Below, piece by piece: positions 1 to 25,371 of a stretch of DNA of 64,000 nucleotides. The stretch's first letter is position 1, and every line of letters starts with the position of its first letter. The translations under genes and the position numbers were made by a program. Origin of the DNA: Micropterix aruncella. Its lineage: Eukaryota > Arthropoda > Insecta > Lepidoptera > Micropterigidae. The stretch spans positions 5,371,155 to 5,435,154 of the forward strand of contig OX155973.1 in assembly GCA_944548615.1 (NCBI GenBank), given 5' to 3'. The notes under the pieces were generated by a model. It ran no database searches and was not told where the DNA came from. It saw only the letters and a list, made by a program, of their open reading frames with translations.

Positions 1-65
1 CCCAATACTTTCCAGTGCAAAGCCAATATGTGTGTCGGATGGCAAAACAGGAAAACCAGATTGCG

Positions 66-160
66 TGATGGTGTTCCTAACCTAATGGCAAAACTTTAAC
101 CTTTTGCTTATTTGATTCTGGGGTGGGACTAGCCCGTTCTAGGGTGGACAGGACTCTAAT
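66..160 (-). repeat. Dispersed repeat, inverted partner of 6346-6436
   Basis: The reverse complement of this stretch matches 6346-6436 closely. Both contain a CTAGAACGGGCTAGTC core, then an AATCAAATAAGC block and a TTTTGCCATT block. No coding potential is visible. The element family is not recognised. It lies upstream of the first visible glycosyltransferase exon. Confidence 0.6.
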
Positions 161-165
161 ATTAC

Positions 166-829
166 AATACATTATGTAAAAGTTTTAGTAAATTGCCCTT
201 AAACGTGGTCCTCAAAAAAACATATTTAAATAATAATAATAAATAAAATGCAATTCCATTATATAACCGGATTAAATAGAATATAACATTCGATTAAATA
301 GAGAATGAGAAACTGAATAGTATTAAAACTAATATAAAGAGAAAAATAAAGTTATGAGTAAGAAAAGAAATAAAATGTTAATAATATTCAATATAATATG
401 TTAAGTATTATAAAATTTTATATAAAAATACCTAGTCCAAAAAAGTACAATTCAGTGTCAAAACAATACATAACAACAAAGATAATTAATTTTTGGTAGT
501 TAGTTTAATGTTAAAATATAATCAACATACATATTTAAAAATATAATAATAATGCGTGCACGTGCATAATAAGTTTGATTAAAATATAATTTTGAACATT
601 TGATGTATTTGAATGGTTAGTCTGTCAGGACTTGATAACCATTTCTTTATTTAATTCTCGAATTCCCTAAATGTAAAATTAATTTTTATTTCCACATTGA
701 TCAGATTTTAAAATCTCGGCGTAATGAAAGAGTAATGTCTTTGTCCAAATGATGTTTTCATCCTGGGTATTAATAAGCTATTTTCTAAAACTTGTCTCGT
801 TGGTCTTCGGTCTTGAATTATTGTCCAAC
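166..829. other. AT-rich non-coding sequence
   Basis: Very AT-rich sequence with no convincing ORF or structured repeat. It is probably intron sequence of the glycosyltransferase whose first visible exon starts at 1739, but this is inferred only from position. Confidence 0.4.
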
Positions 830-835
830 ATTAGT

Positions 836-1265
836 TTAAGAGGGAAGTTTATAGAAGAAGTTGACTACAATTAAGGACTTTAGTGTCCTTATGAAGTTCA
901 TTGGTGGGATGGCGATATGGCGATATGGTCTATGGAGAATAATTCGGAAAACTATCCAGCTGAGCTTTGTGCACGCTATATTGCGGAGACCAGATGGAAG
1001 ACGCGAATTCGATAATGTTGCGGACATAGCTGTTGTACAGCGTCAGTGCGGCCCTGGTGCCTGAGAAGGATTTAGTCAACCTTAAAACAAACCCTAGCAT
1101 TCTGTACGCTCTCTTTGCTGCCTGTCGACAGTGAATATCGCCTAGAATTTTGCTGTCCAGGTTTAGTGTCAAATGAAAGGTATGATTGAGTACATTCCGG
1201 AATTATACATGTGTCTATACTCTATATGGATAAGTACAGAAACCACAAATATTTCATAAAAAAAC
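836..1265 (-). mobile_element. Jockey-group LINE fragment (RT C-terminal part)
   Basis: A minus-strand frame at 930-1172 reads LDSKILGDIHCRQAAKRAYR, then a run resembling LGFVLRLTKSF and LYNSYVRNIIEFASSIWSPQ. This is the typical post-RT 'thumb' block of Jockey-group non-LTR retrotransposons (LDSKLSF...RKALKxLGFIxR...LYxSLVRPxLEYxSxVWSP). It is a short, decayed relic with no RT catalytic motif. The AT-rich part at about 1165-1265 recurs inverted at 41255-41390, so it belongs to a dispersed family. Confidence 0.7.
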
Positions 1266-1379
1266 TGTAATTATTCTGTAATTGTTTTTTATTTTTTTAA
1301 ATATATTTACTTCTTTACATATTCATAAATACGTCCGTTTTTAAATTGGTATACAGATTTCAATATGTAATAACTATGC

Positions 1380-1580
1380 AATTTATGGTTCAGATAGACT
1401 AATAGATGGCATACTACCTCTCCATATTATTTATATGGTGTAATCAGCAAAAATGCGATAGATGGCACTAATAATTGAAGGTTATTATTGTTATCATTGG
1501 TTAAATCATTGGGTTTTTATAATCAATTAGTCCTTTATAATAAACCATTTATTATCAATGTCATTATAGTTGAAAAAAAG
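1380..1580 (+). repeat. Dispersed repeat X, uninterrupted left part
   Basis: This stretch matches 12475-12652 joined to 13266-13320: TAGATGGCA, GATGTAATCAGC, TTATTGTTATCATTGGTTAAA, then TTTATAATCAATYRGTCC. The copy is uninterrupted where the other copy carries a solo LTR, so it serves as an empty site. The family is not recognised. Confidence 0.65.
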
Positions 1581-1738
1581 AAGCTTTTGGAATTTATGCA
1601 TTTCTTTGCATTAATTTTACATCCATAAATATTACATCCATGAATTCATCATAGGAATTCCACAAATCCTGTCAGACATTTTGCGGATTTTTTCAAGCAA
1701 AACTAGTATAATAATGTTTTTTCTTTCTTTTGTTTTAG

Positions 1739-16803
<15,065 letters not shown>

Positions 16804-17214
16804 CAGGACTTGAAGTGGTTGAGGACTGGACGAGTGATACGACACTAACATTATTGTGTATGGTTTAGGGGTTAAAGTGTTTACCGTAGTTCAGACACAT
16901 TTGGCAAAAACAAAAAAAAAAACAAACCTTGAAATTCTAGAAAATTCTTAGATTTTTCTGCAAAACGGTTATAATTATTTGAAGACTTAAAAAATCAAAT
17001 GATCCATATAAAATTTACTACGTTTTATGTATACAAATGAGTTTTTTCATTATATACTTATTTTTATATACTAATTACTTTATATACAAACTTGTTCTGG
17101 TAGATACAAAGGACTCGTCCGCCAGGTATTTCCTTAATTTAGTGCACAATGCTTACAAGTAAATACAAACAATTCATTATTATTATATTAAATATTATGG
17201 AAAAAAACAATACA
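16804..17214. other. 3' flank of the GT49-like gene
   Basis: AT-rich. No convincing AATAAA within the first 200 bases after the stop; no other feature seen. Confidence 0.4.
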
Positions 17215-17367
17215 TCAGTGCAGATAGTGGTTAGGACGCCTGATCTTACTTTGTAAGGTCCTGGTTTGATTCCAGGCGGGTTTACTATTTTCCGTTGGGA
17301 TAAAATTAACGGAATTGCATTTCAATTCTGTCGATCGAATGCAATAACAAGACACACACTGTAAGGA
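17215..17367 (+). mobile_element. tRNA-derived SINE, copy 1 (short)
   Basis: A-box-like ATAGTGGTTAGGACGCC and B-box-like GGTTTGATTCC form a tRNA-like head, followed by the family body CCGTTGGGATAAAATTAACGG and CGATCGAATGCAATAACAAG. The 3' end is truncated into A-rich sequence. Two longer copies are at 33987-34256 and 40325-40598. Confidence 0.85.
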
Positions 17368-17689
17368 AAAAAAATAAAAAAAAATAAAAAAAAATCTTCT
17401 TCTAAGTGATTTAATTTTAAGTAAATTTATTTATAAGTAAATTTAAATTTCTAAGTAAGTTTAAATTTCTATTAGATGCTTTAATTTAATTTTAGATAAT
17501 TTAATTTTATATTAGCTAACCTGCTGTTTTATGTGACGCAAATTTTCTACTGATTGATGTTATTTATTGTGATGCTCAAGGTGATTAAGGTGTACAATGT
17601 ATAAGATGAAATTAAAATAAAAGAAAAATAAAAAATCTAAACATTCAAATATTTTTTAAACTCCTTCTATACTATTGAATATCTATAAT

Positions 17690-18180
17690 ATGGAATATTT
17701 TCCAAGACTATTTGATTTTTAAAATGATTTTCAAATGTATTAATTTTTCTATGGTTTCAAAATATTTCTAAGTATTCTCTAGTTTTGAATATTTTCAAAG
17801 ACTATTTGATTTTAAAATGATTTTCAAATTATTTAATTTTTCTATGGTTTCAAAATATTACTAAGTATTCTATAGTTTTGAATATTTTCAAAGACTATTT
17901 GATTTTAAAATGATTTTTAAATTATTTTATTTTTCTATGGTTTCAAAATATTACTAAGTATTCTATAGTTTTGAATATTTTCAGACTATTTGATTTTAAA
18001 ATGATTTTCAAATTATTTTATTTTTATATGTTTTCAAAATATTACTAAGTATTCTATAGTTTTGAATATTTTCAAAGACTATTTGATTTTAAAATGATTT
18101 TCAAATTATTTTATTTTTCTATGGTTTCAAAATATTACTAAGTATTGTATAGTTTTGAATATTTTCCAAGACTATTGGAT
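17690..18180 (+). repeat. Tandem repeat, about 93-bp unit, roughly 5-6 copies
   Basis: GACTATTTGATTTTAAAATG, then TTTTCTATGGTTTCAAAATA, then AAGTATTCTATAGTTTTGAA recur with starts near 17706, 17800, 17893, 17984, 18077 and 18171. Non-coding. Confidence 0.85.
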
Positions 18181-18189
18181 TTTTCAGAT

Positions 18190-19980
18190 TCCCGTGCTTT
18201 TTCTGGTTTAAATGACGTGTCGCAACCTTAAATCAGTGCATATCCTAAATGCTCTTTGTAAGCTAAATATCTTACAGCCAACCACTTATTTTCAACTTAC
18301 GAAAATCTTACATCTGCATACCGAAATCTCCTTCGTTGCTCACTCCTGATGGCGAAACTGCTTTTCAAAATCAATATTCTTCTACCTGTACATGTTTTAT
18401 GCGTCTTTCAGTATTTTTTAAATTGAATTTCAGGTTTTTCACGCAAATTAACTAACTATTCGAGCTTACAAGTTTCGAATAGTGGTCCCTTCAGAAAATA
18501 TTTTTTGATTGTTTAACGCTTTTGGAGTCGATCTATTTTTTATATAATGAGCGCCGATCGAGTCTTGGCGTTTAAAACTATCTCATTTTCTTATTTCTCG
18601 GACTGAGAACATCATCACTTTCTTATGTATTTAAACTTAAATTTCACGCTGATTCTATTGCGTTTCTCAAAATTTACAAATTTCTACTAATTTAAAAGTT
18701 ATAATCAAAATTTGGCTAACTGAAAATTACAGACTCTTTTATTAAAAATTTGCCCTTATTTATATCATTCTCAGAGCGTGAATTTCGTATTGATATTTTA
18801 CTATGAGTAAAAAAAACTAGTTATTTAGTGAAACAATATTTTACTTAATAACCTTTGAAACATGACCAAATTGTATCTTTTTATACTCGTAATATACTTA
18901 TGTGAATATTTTAAATTATTATAAAACTAATTATCTTATTATTATATTTTTAAACACGTTTTTATATCGCAATTAAATTAAAATTAAATATTTACAAATG
19001 AACACTGACGAACTCATTCCGTCGTCAGTCCTAAAAGTTACTCGTTCTTTGTAGTATATTTATCCACGGTAAAAACTGCGTTTTCTCATTCAAAATCATA
19101 CATCTTAAATCGACTAAAAGTTCGAATTCTATTTAGATATTACAAAGCGATATTTTCTGCTGGTTTTCAAATTTCTATAGCGTGGAAAAGATTAGCACGC
19201 AAATATTTACTGCTATCTTATTCCAAAGTCAGCTTCAACTTTTAAAAATAAATCTTTTGTTATATAGAAAATAACAACTTAAATCTAATATGTTTTTCTG
19301 GCCAGTAATCTTATCGATTACTCAGCTCAATCAGAAAAAAACATTTTACATAATTTTTTAAAACTACTTATATATAAAGTACATCGGAATTGAATTTAAA
19401 CGTGACGATATGATCTTGGTGATTTTCTTTTCCTGTCCAGTATTTTATTTGGCGTCCTCTTCTTTGTAATTTTATTTCATCCTTCTGGTGTTTTATGTAA
19501 TAATTTGTCTTCCTTCTTGTTATAATATGGATTGGTCTTCCTTCTTGTTATATGATGGATTGGACTTCCTTCTCAGTTCTCGGTATTTTATAGTATATCG
19601 TCGTTCAATTCAATTCGTAATATTAGGCTTTTGCCTCCAATTTTCAATAAAGCTTCAACGCTTCGCGGTATTCGTATTTTCGCAAAACTATTCGAACCCA
19701 TATATATTTAATATAGCAAAATTATATTATAATATTACTTTATGAGCCTTGGAGGACACGCAAAACGCATGCCCTCCAGGCGAATTAAAACACACCTATG
19801 CGTCTGCTATTAATGATCGAATTATTGACTGATGACTGTTTGAATGTTGAAAAATTAATGATGCCCCTTTTTATGGCCGGTTCCTTTTATAACATCGTGT
19901 TTATTTCCCTTCCACGATAATTATTTATCTGTCATAATTTGCCTTCCTTATGCATTGGCGCCATCCTCCCTTGCTCGAGG
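18190..19980. other. AT-rich intergenic sequence
   Basis: No gene is supported in this stretch. The open frame at 19488-19745 has compositional bias only. A short inverted repeat (GCCTTGGAGG...CCTCCAGGC) lies near 19746-19780. Confidence 0.4.
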
Positions 19981-20889
19981 ATGTTCAATATAGCTGGGGA
20001 TTTAGTGCAACAGTTTGTATGGGAACCCTGCATTTTGTGATTAAAGGGTCATACTTGGCACAATTGTTCCTTAGGTGGTCCTGAGTGGATTTAGACCGGG
20101 AGCCATCGGGGGCCACCCCGCGGGGGGCGGGGGGAGGGGGTGGAAGTTTGATTCCGCCGCGCGTCACTTTGAGCCCTTTATCTCTCGGATTATAGATACT
20201 AGGGCAAGTGGGATATCATTTTCGGGTAACTCAATGATAACGAATTCATTTCTGGAAGAAAAAAAATACCAGTCCATAGAAAAATATGAAGTAATTTGTA
20301 ACAACCAAAAATCATTCACATCTTTATTTTACATATTCAAAGTTTACTTTTTAACCATAAGAGGTATCGGTATTCAAAAAATATATTCCGAAAGCCACAC
20401 TTATCCTAATTTTACCAGTATATATTTTATTGGACTGCCATGGTAAAAATAATGTAAAAAAAATATAATTCATCGCACGGCAGACCGGTGTATTACGCCT
20501 GCTAAGTAGATACGGGCATCGAGCGAAGTTTGATAAGTACTTATCGGATTATTTAGTTTCTGCGATAAGTTCGTGAGTTAAAAATAATAAGTGCAATAAT
20601 AATAATTAGTTTAATAATAATAATTATATTATTATTGTTTTTTTCTATTTAATAAAAATAATTCATCATTCACACACCGCACCTGATTATTTGTGCTTAA
20701 CATATCTTGTATACTTACGTAAGTATTATTTTTTCTGTAATCCCTACTATTTCGTCAAAAAAATAATAGTAGGTAGTATATACAAGTATATACCTTCCCA
20801 TACCTGCTTAATTACGCAAGGGAGGGCATTTTACCATACGTTATAATGCGTTCAGAAGTCCGTCAAGCTTCGGGGCGGCGCGGGCTCTA

Positions 20890-20958
20890 CTCGCTCTTTT
20901 GAGCGAGCAGTGCCCCGCCGAACTGAGTGGGTGGACCAAAAGGTCCACCCACTCAGTT
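20890..20958. repeat. Two adjacent perfect hairpins inside the 4.4-kb element
   Basis: CTCGCTC-TTTT-GAGCGAG at 20890-20907 (7-bp arms), then AACTGAGTGGGTGGACC-AAAA-GGTCCACCCACTCAGTT (17-bp arms, loop of four A) at 20921-20958. No mismatch in either. They sit in a GC-rich patch just beyond the left inverted arm. Confidence 0.9.
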
Positions 20959-21079
20959 CAGTATATAGAGTTGTCAACTACAACGGGCGAACCCGTCACC
21001 TCAGGAAGTTTTAACGATTAGTCGTTCTCTCTCCCGTGAAGTGAACGCAGAAGACTTGGACAAAACAATCCACCGTCAA

Positions 21080-21320
21080 GCTCCGCCACATGCCCGCAAG
21101 AGGCCAACGCCTTGCTCGATTGGTTACGAGTTCGAGGTCGCTTGCGCGGTCTTCTCCCTTACGAAGCGGTGAAACGGTGTATACCGAATCTATCGCGGAC
21201 CACGGCATCCTTTGCCCGGCTGTTCACACAGGATCGGGTAGCCGATGGTCGTTTCAAGAGCAGTCGCCGTAAGGTCCGCAACCACCCCCGCTCTATAGGA
21301 AACAGTACTGCTTCCAGACT
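21080..21320 (+). repeat. GC-rich dispersed repeat E, copy 2, inside the 4.4-kb element
   Basis: Matches 16030-16232 and the reverse complement of 39478-39795. Its presence in unrelated places shows an insertion into the 4.4-kb element. Confidence 0.75.
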
Positions 21321-21599
21321 CAGTTCAGTAGTAAACAGTGAAAGAATTTGTCTGCCGCGCGGAGAATTATTAAAGCTCTTTGAAAATGTGTAAATTTTGG
21401 ATCGAAAAAGCTATCGCAAGTTTACGGGGATGGCTTTGGACCAAGCACATGAGCAAATGAATGCCATATTAAAATAAGACCTATTTTTACACGTAGGTAG
21501 GACCTATTTTTACACTTACATTCATCGTTACGCTAATTAGTTTGTGTTTACTTCTTCATTATACAACATAATATTATTTTACACATCACAGAATTGATT

Positions 21600-22890
21600 G
21601 GTTTGACTGAAAACCCTGACTAAGTGGCTTCTCACTGGACCTGAATTTATAGATACCGTTTATAGTCTTGAGCCGGATTTTTTGTATTATGATACGGAGA
21701 ACAGCGCAACAGATGAATACGGCAGCCATCTTTCTGACACTGTCGCAAAAAGGAAGAACTTTATTCTAGACCTGCAATCGCCGGTAGCTACAATAAATAC
21801 TCCAGGAAATCCTTTTGTTAAACAGTCTCCGGACTTCTATGTACTGAAGTTGTAAATGCAGTATTCAAGATAGAAAAAGCGGCAAAGAGTTATTGATCTT
21901 ATAAAGCTATTGCTCTTAAATACATAACATTTGTATAGGAAGATTACATACAAACTCTAAAAAAAGTTTACCGGATCCAACCAAACTCAGTAATCTCTCC
22001 TTATACAACAAGTATAAACACAATATAATTATACAAGTTATTAAAACACGTAAAAAAAGATTGAGAGCAAACCGAAAGCAAAGATAAGAGGCCTTGAGAA
22101 TGACTGCAGTCTATTCAGCAAACTTTATATTGCAACCTGTGAGCACAGAGTAGAAGATCTCGATTCATTCTTGGCGCAAGAAAACCAAGCCAGTCTTCTA
22201 GCATATAAATTGCGGTCTGGAACAAGGTCAGACCTACTAAAATCGATTACCAGTATTTTTGGCACTGCAACCATTCAAAACGCCCCACAAGTCTCATCGA
22301 AAATTCTAGATGGATCTGCATTAGTCCACATGCTGAGTTCTGGCCATAGGAAGACTTTGGAGAATAGGTACACTAGTATGTATACCATTTCTTTGCAAAG
22401 AACTTACATGGTTTCAAAATTAGATATGGTTTGGGACATATAACAACGAAAGCATAAAGAATATTAACAGAGGAAAGGTTCAAAGAACACGGGTCACTGC
22501 TACGACGAAACTACCTAAAGGTTAGGTCAATTTGATGATGAACAATTCCTTAATTAAGATTTGTTTGCACTGACAAAGGCAAGGACGTTTGCAATATGGG
22601 TGGACCAAATATTATAACCAATATCATACGTGATACAAAGCGTACGCTTCTTCGTGGTTACGTGATACGTAACCACGAAGATGTGGACACTCGCATGATG
22701 TGCATGTATCTGACAATGTCGCTCGTGGTTTGACAAAAATTATGCTACTGACTGTGGATACTGACTTCGCAGACCAGCAGCAGCAAAAGTGCAAATTACA
22801 ACAATTATCAAGCTTGAGGAGCTGTGAGTGCACAAAGGTACTGGAAAACACCACCAGTACCTCTGCTGTCATGATATTGCGACTGCCTTA
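21600..22890 (+). pseudogene. Decayed transposon protein of the 4.4-kb element
   Basis: Pieces in several frames suggest one broken ORF: LTGPEFIDTVYSLEP near 21640; SSKILDGSALVHMLSSGHRK and YMVSKLDMVWDI within 22171-22443; GKVQRTRVTATTKLPKG just after; and HEDVDTRMMC followed, in another frame, by HVSDNVARGLTKIMLLTVDT near 22670-22760. From memory, the series 'KILDGxALVxML ... RLDxVWD ... RRRVxxxTxLPxNW ... HEEADTRMLLH ... TVDTDVVVLA' is a family of uncharacterised, probably transposon-encoded proteins common in animal genomes. Frameshifts and stops rule out function. The reaction is unknown; DDE-type transposition is inferred from the terminal repeats. Confidence 0.55.
22650..22680. repeat. 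Perfect 14-bp inverted repeat with 3-nt loop
   Basis: CTTCGTGGTTACGT-GAT-ACGTAACCACGAAG. It lies exactly where the decayed ORF's conserved RNHEDVDTR segment begins, so one arm is coding sequence and the other its inverse. Confidence 0.9.
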
Positions 22891-24420
22891 GATAAAAACT
22901 ATAATGTATGTTTTATATTAAGTAAGTATAGATAGGATATATTAGGTATATAACATTTCATAACATTTACATCTTGTCCAATTGGTGGCTAAAACCGGCT
23001 CTCGGACGTGGCAAAATATTTGTATTATTAGGTAGTGCGTCTAATTACTGCTCTAATCTTTACTTAGCATACATAGGTTGTTAGGAATTTAGCTATTAGA
23101 TTGAAAAAATAGTATCTTAGAAACTTTGGAACCTACTAAAAGTTATTTTATTGTAAAATCTTATTACAAAACAAAATAAAGGCTTATTAATTAAAAGAGT
23201 CAATAATTTAAATGGGTACCTACTAAGAGTTACTCATCATACGGACGAAAATAGTCAGTAAAAAGTTAAATAACCAAAATAGAAGCCTAATAATTGAAAT
23301 AGTCGATAATTCGAATAGGTTCGAAAACGTATTAAAAGTTATTGATAGTAGGTAATACCTATACAAAGTAGTCAGTAAAGTGTTAAATAATGAGATTAAA
23401 GTTAATCATACATTTAAAAACTAAAAGTACAAATTCATCATCTAAATTGATATCAAATTTGTAAAGTCATAGTCTTTACATTTTTCACTTATAGGGCCAC
23501 GAAGAGCGAGGGTGTTGCCCCTGTTTCACCTGAAATGAAATGAGAAATTTGAAAATGGGCATTCAAAAGAATAGCCTATTTTCACTGTTTTAATAGTTTC
23601 TTCTATCAATTAAGTAATTATGGGTAGGTATGTGCTCGTATCATTTAAACTACTTACTATTATTTTTTCAACGAAGTGGTAGGGATTGCAGACAAATTAA
23701 TACTTAGGTATTTAAGGTATGTAAGCACAAATATCAGTTAGGTACGGTGTGTGAATGATGAATTATTTTTGTTAAATAGAAAAAACAATAATAATATAGT
23801 TATCATAATAATAATAACGATTGTACTTCTTGTTTTTAACTCACTGGCCTATCGCAGAAACTAAATAATCTTATAAGTACTTATCTAACTTGGCTCGATG
23901 CCCGTCTCTACGTAACGGACGTAATACGCACGGTCTGCCGTGCGATGAATTATATTTTTTTCACTCAGATTTTACAAAAGCAGTCCAATAAAATATATAT
24001 ATCTGTAATTTAGGTAAATGTGGCTTTCAGAATATATTTTTTTCATACCGATACCACTTATGGTTAAAAAGTAAACTACGTATAAGTAAAAAAAAGATGT
24101 CAACAATTTTTGGATTTTACCAATTATTTCATATTTTTTCCATGGATAGGTATTTTTTTTCGTTGAGAAATAAATTTGTCACCACTGAATTATCCGAAAA
24201 TGATATCCTACTTTCCCTGGTACCTATAGTCCGAGAGATATAGGGCTCAAAGTGATGCGCGGCGGAATCAAATTTGCACCCCCTCCCCCCGCCACCCCCG
24301 GGGTGGTCCCCGATGGCTCCCGGTCTAAATCCACTCAGGACCACCAAAGGAATAATTGTGCCAAGTATGAGCCTTTAATCACAAAATGCAGGGTACATCG
24401 CACTAAATCCCCAGCTAATA

Positions 24421-25371
24421 ATGTGATATTAATCGTTTGTTATTATTTTTTAAATATTTTGGTGTGAGTTTTCCATTCATTTTTCTTATTTTTCATAAAT
24501 CCTATTATATTTTAGTGTAGTTATATGTATTTCGACATTCTCGTTCCGAATCTTCTTAATTACTATTTTTTTAAGCTTTAATTTTTATTTTTTTTTATTT
24601 ATTTAGAGTAGGTATTACAAAATTTAACTAGTACATTTTACCATGTCAAACTGTATGTAAATGAGGCAATAGCAGAAAACTGATTCTCATTGTGACTGAG
24701 ACATGGTTATGACCGAAAGTCGCCTAACTAGGCCTGAGCCTGTTCTAAGGCAGACTTGAGCAATTTTCTTTGTGCATTATGATTACTATTTAATAACAAT
24801 GCATATATTTCTAGACACAATCAAATAAAACTATTTATTAAAATAGTCTACAAAAAATTAAATTAAAAATAGAAAATTCAAATCTTTTTAAAATAAAAAT
24901 AAAATAAAATAAAACTAAATCTAATCCAAATAATAAATAAAACAAAATTAACATTAGAATAATCAGAATTAATAAAAATGCAAATTGATTGTCAATTTTT
25001 AAAATATCAATTGCTTAATAGAAATGAAAAAAAATTTTTTTAGAATGATATAATTTCGTATTTTTGTCAATTTATAAAAATGGAAAGTATCTCAATATTT
25101 AATGTTAAAATTATGTAAATTTAATTAAATTAAATTAAAACTAATTAAACTATTGCTAAATAATAATAATAATAATCATCAGAAATATAAATATATAAAC
25201 TTAAATCAAACAAATAATCGCAAAATATAATTAAAATGGAATTGTAATCAAATACGTAATTAAATTAAATAAAATAAAATAAAATAAAATAATGAATAGG
25301 TACAAATTGTTGAAAAATTAAAATATCAACAAAAAAAACGTATGTTTAAATATTCTTATCGCAATTATTAA
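24421..25371. other. AT-rich sequence, probable LINE 3' flank
   Basis: Highly AT-rich with (AAAAT)n near 25265-25300. No gene. The part next to 25371 may be 3' UTR of the minus-strand LINE that follows. Confidence 0.4.

Larger units (their letters stand above)
19991..24417. mobile_element. 4.4-kb DNA transposon with about 0.8-kb terminal inverted repeats
   Basis: The left end TAGCTGGGGATTTAGTGC (19991) is mirrored by GCACTAAATCCCCAGCTA ending at 24417. The inverted match continues, with small indels, through about 20815 on the left and 23595 on the right, including GTGGTCCTGAGTGGATTTAG and TTCATCATTCACACACCG. ATA flanks both ends (19988-19990, 24418-24420), a possible 3-bp duplication. The centre holds a decayed ORF (21600-22890), repeat E and strong hairpins. 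The superfamily is not clear. Confidence 0.8.
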
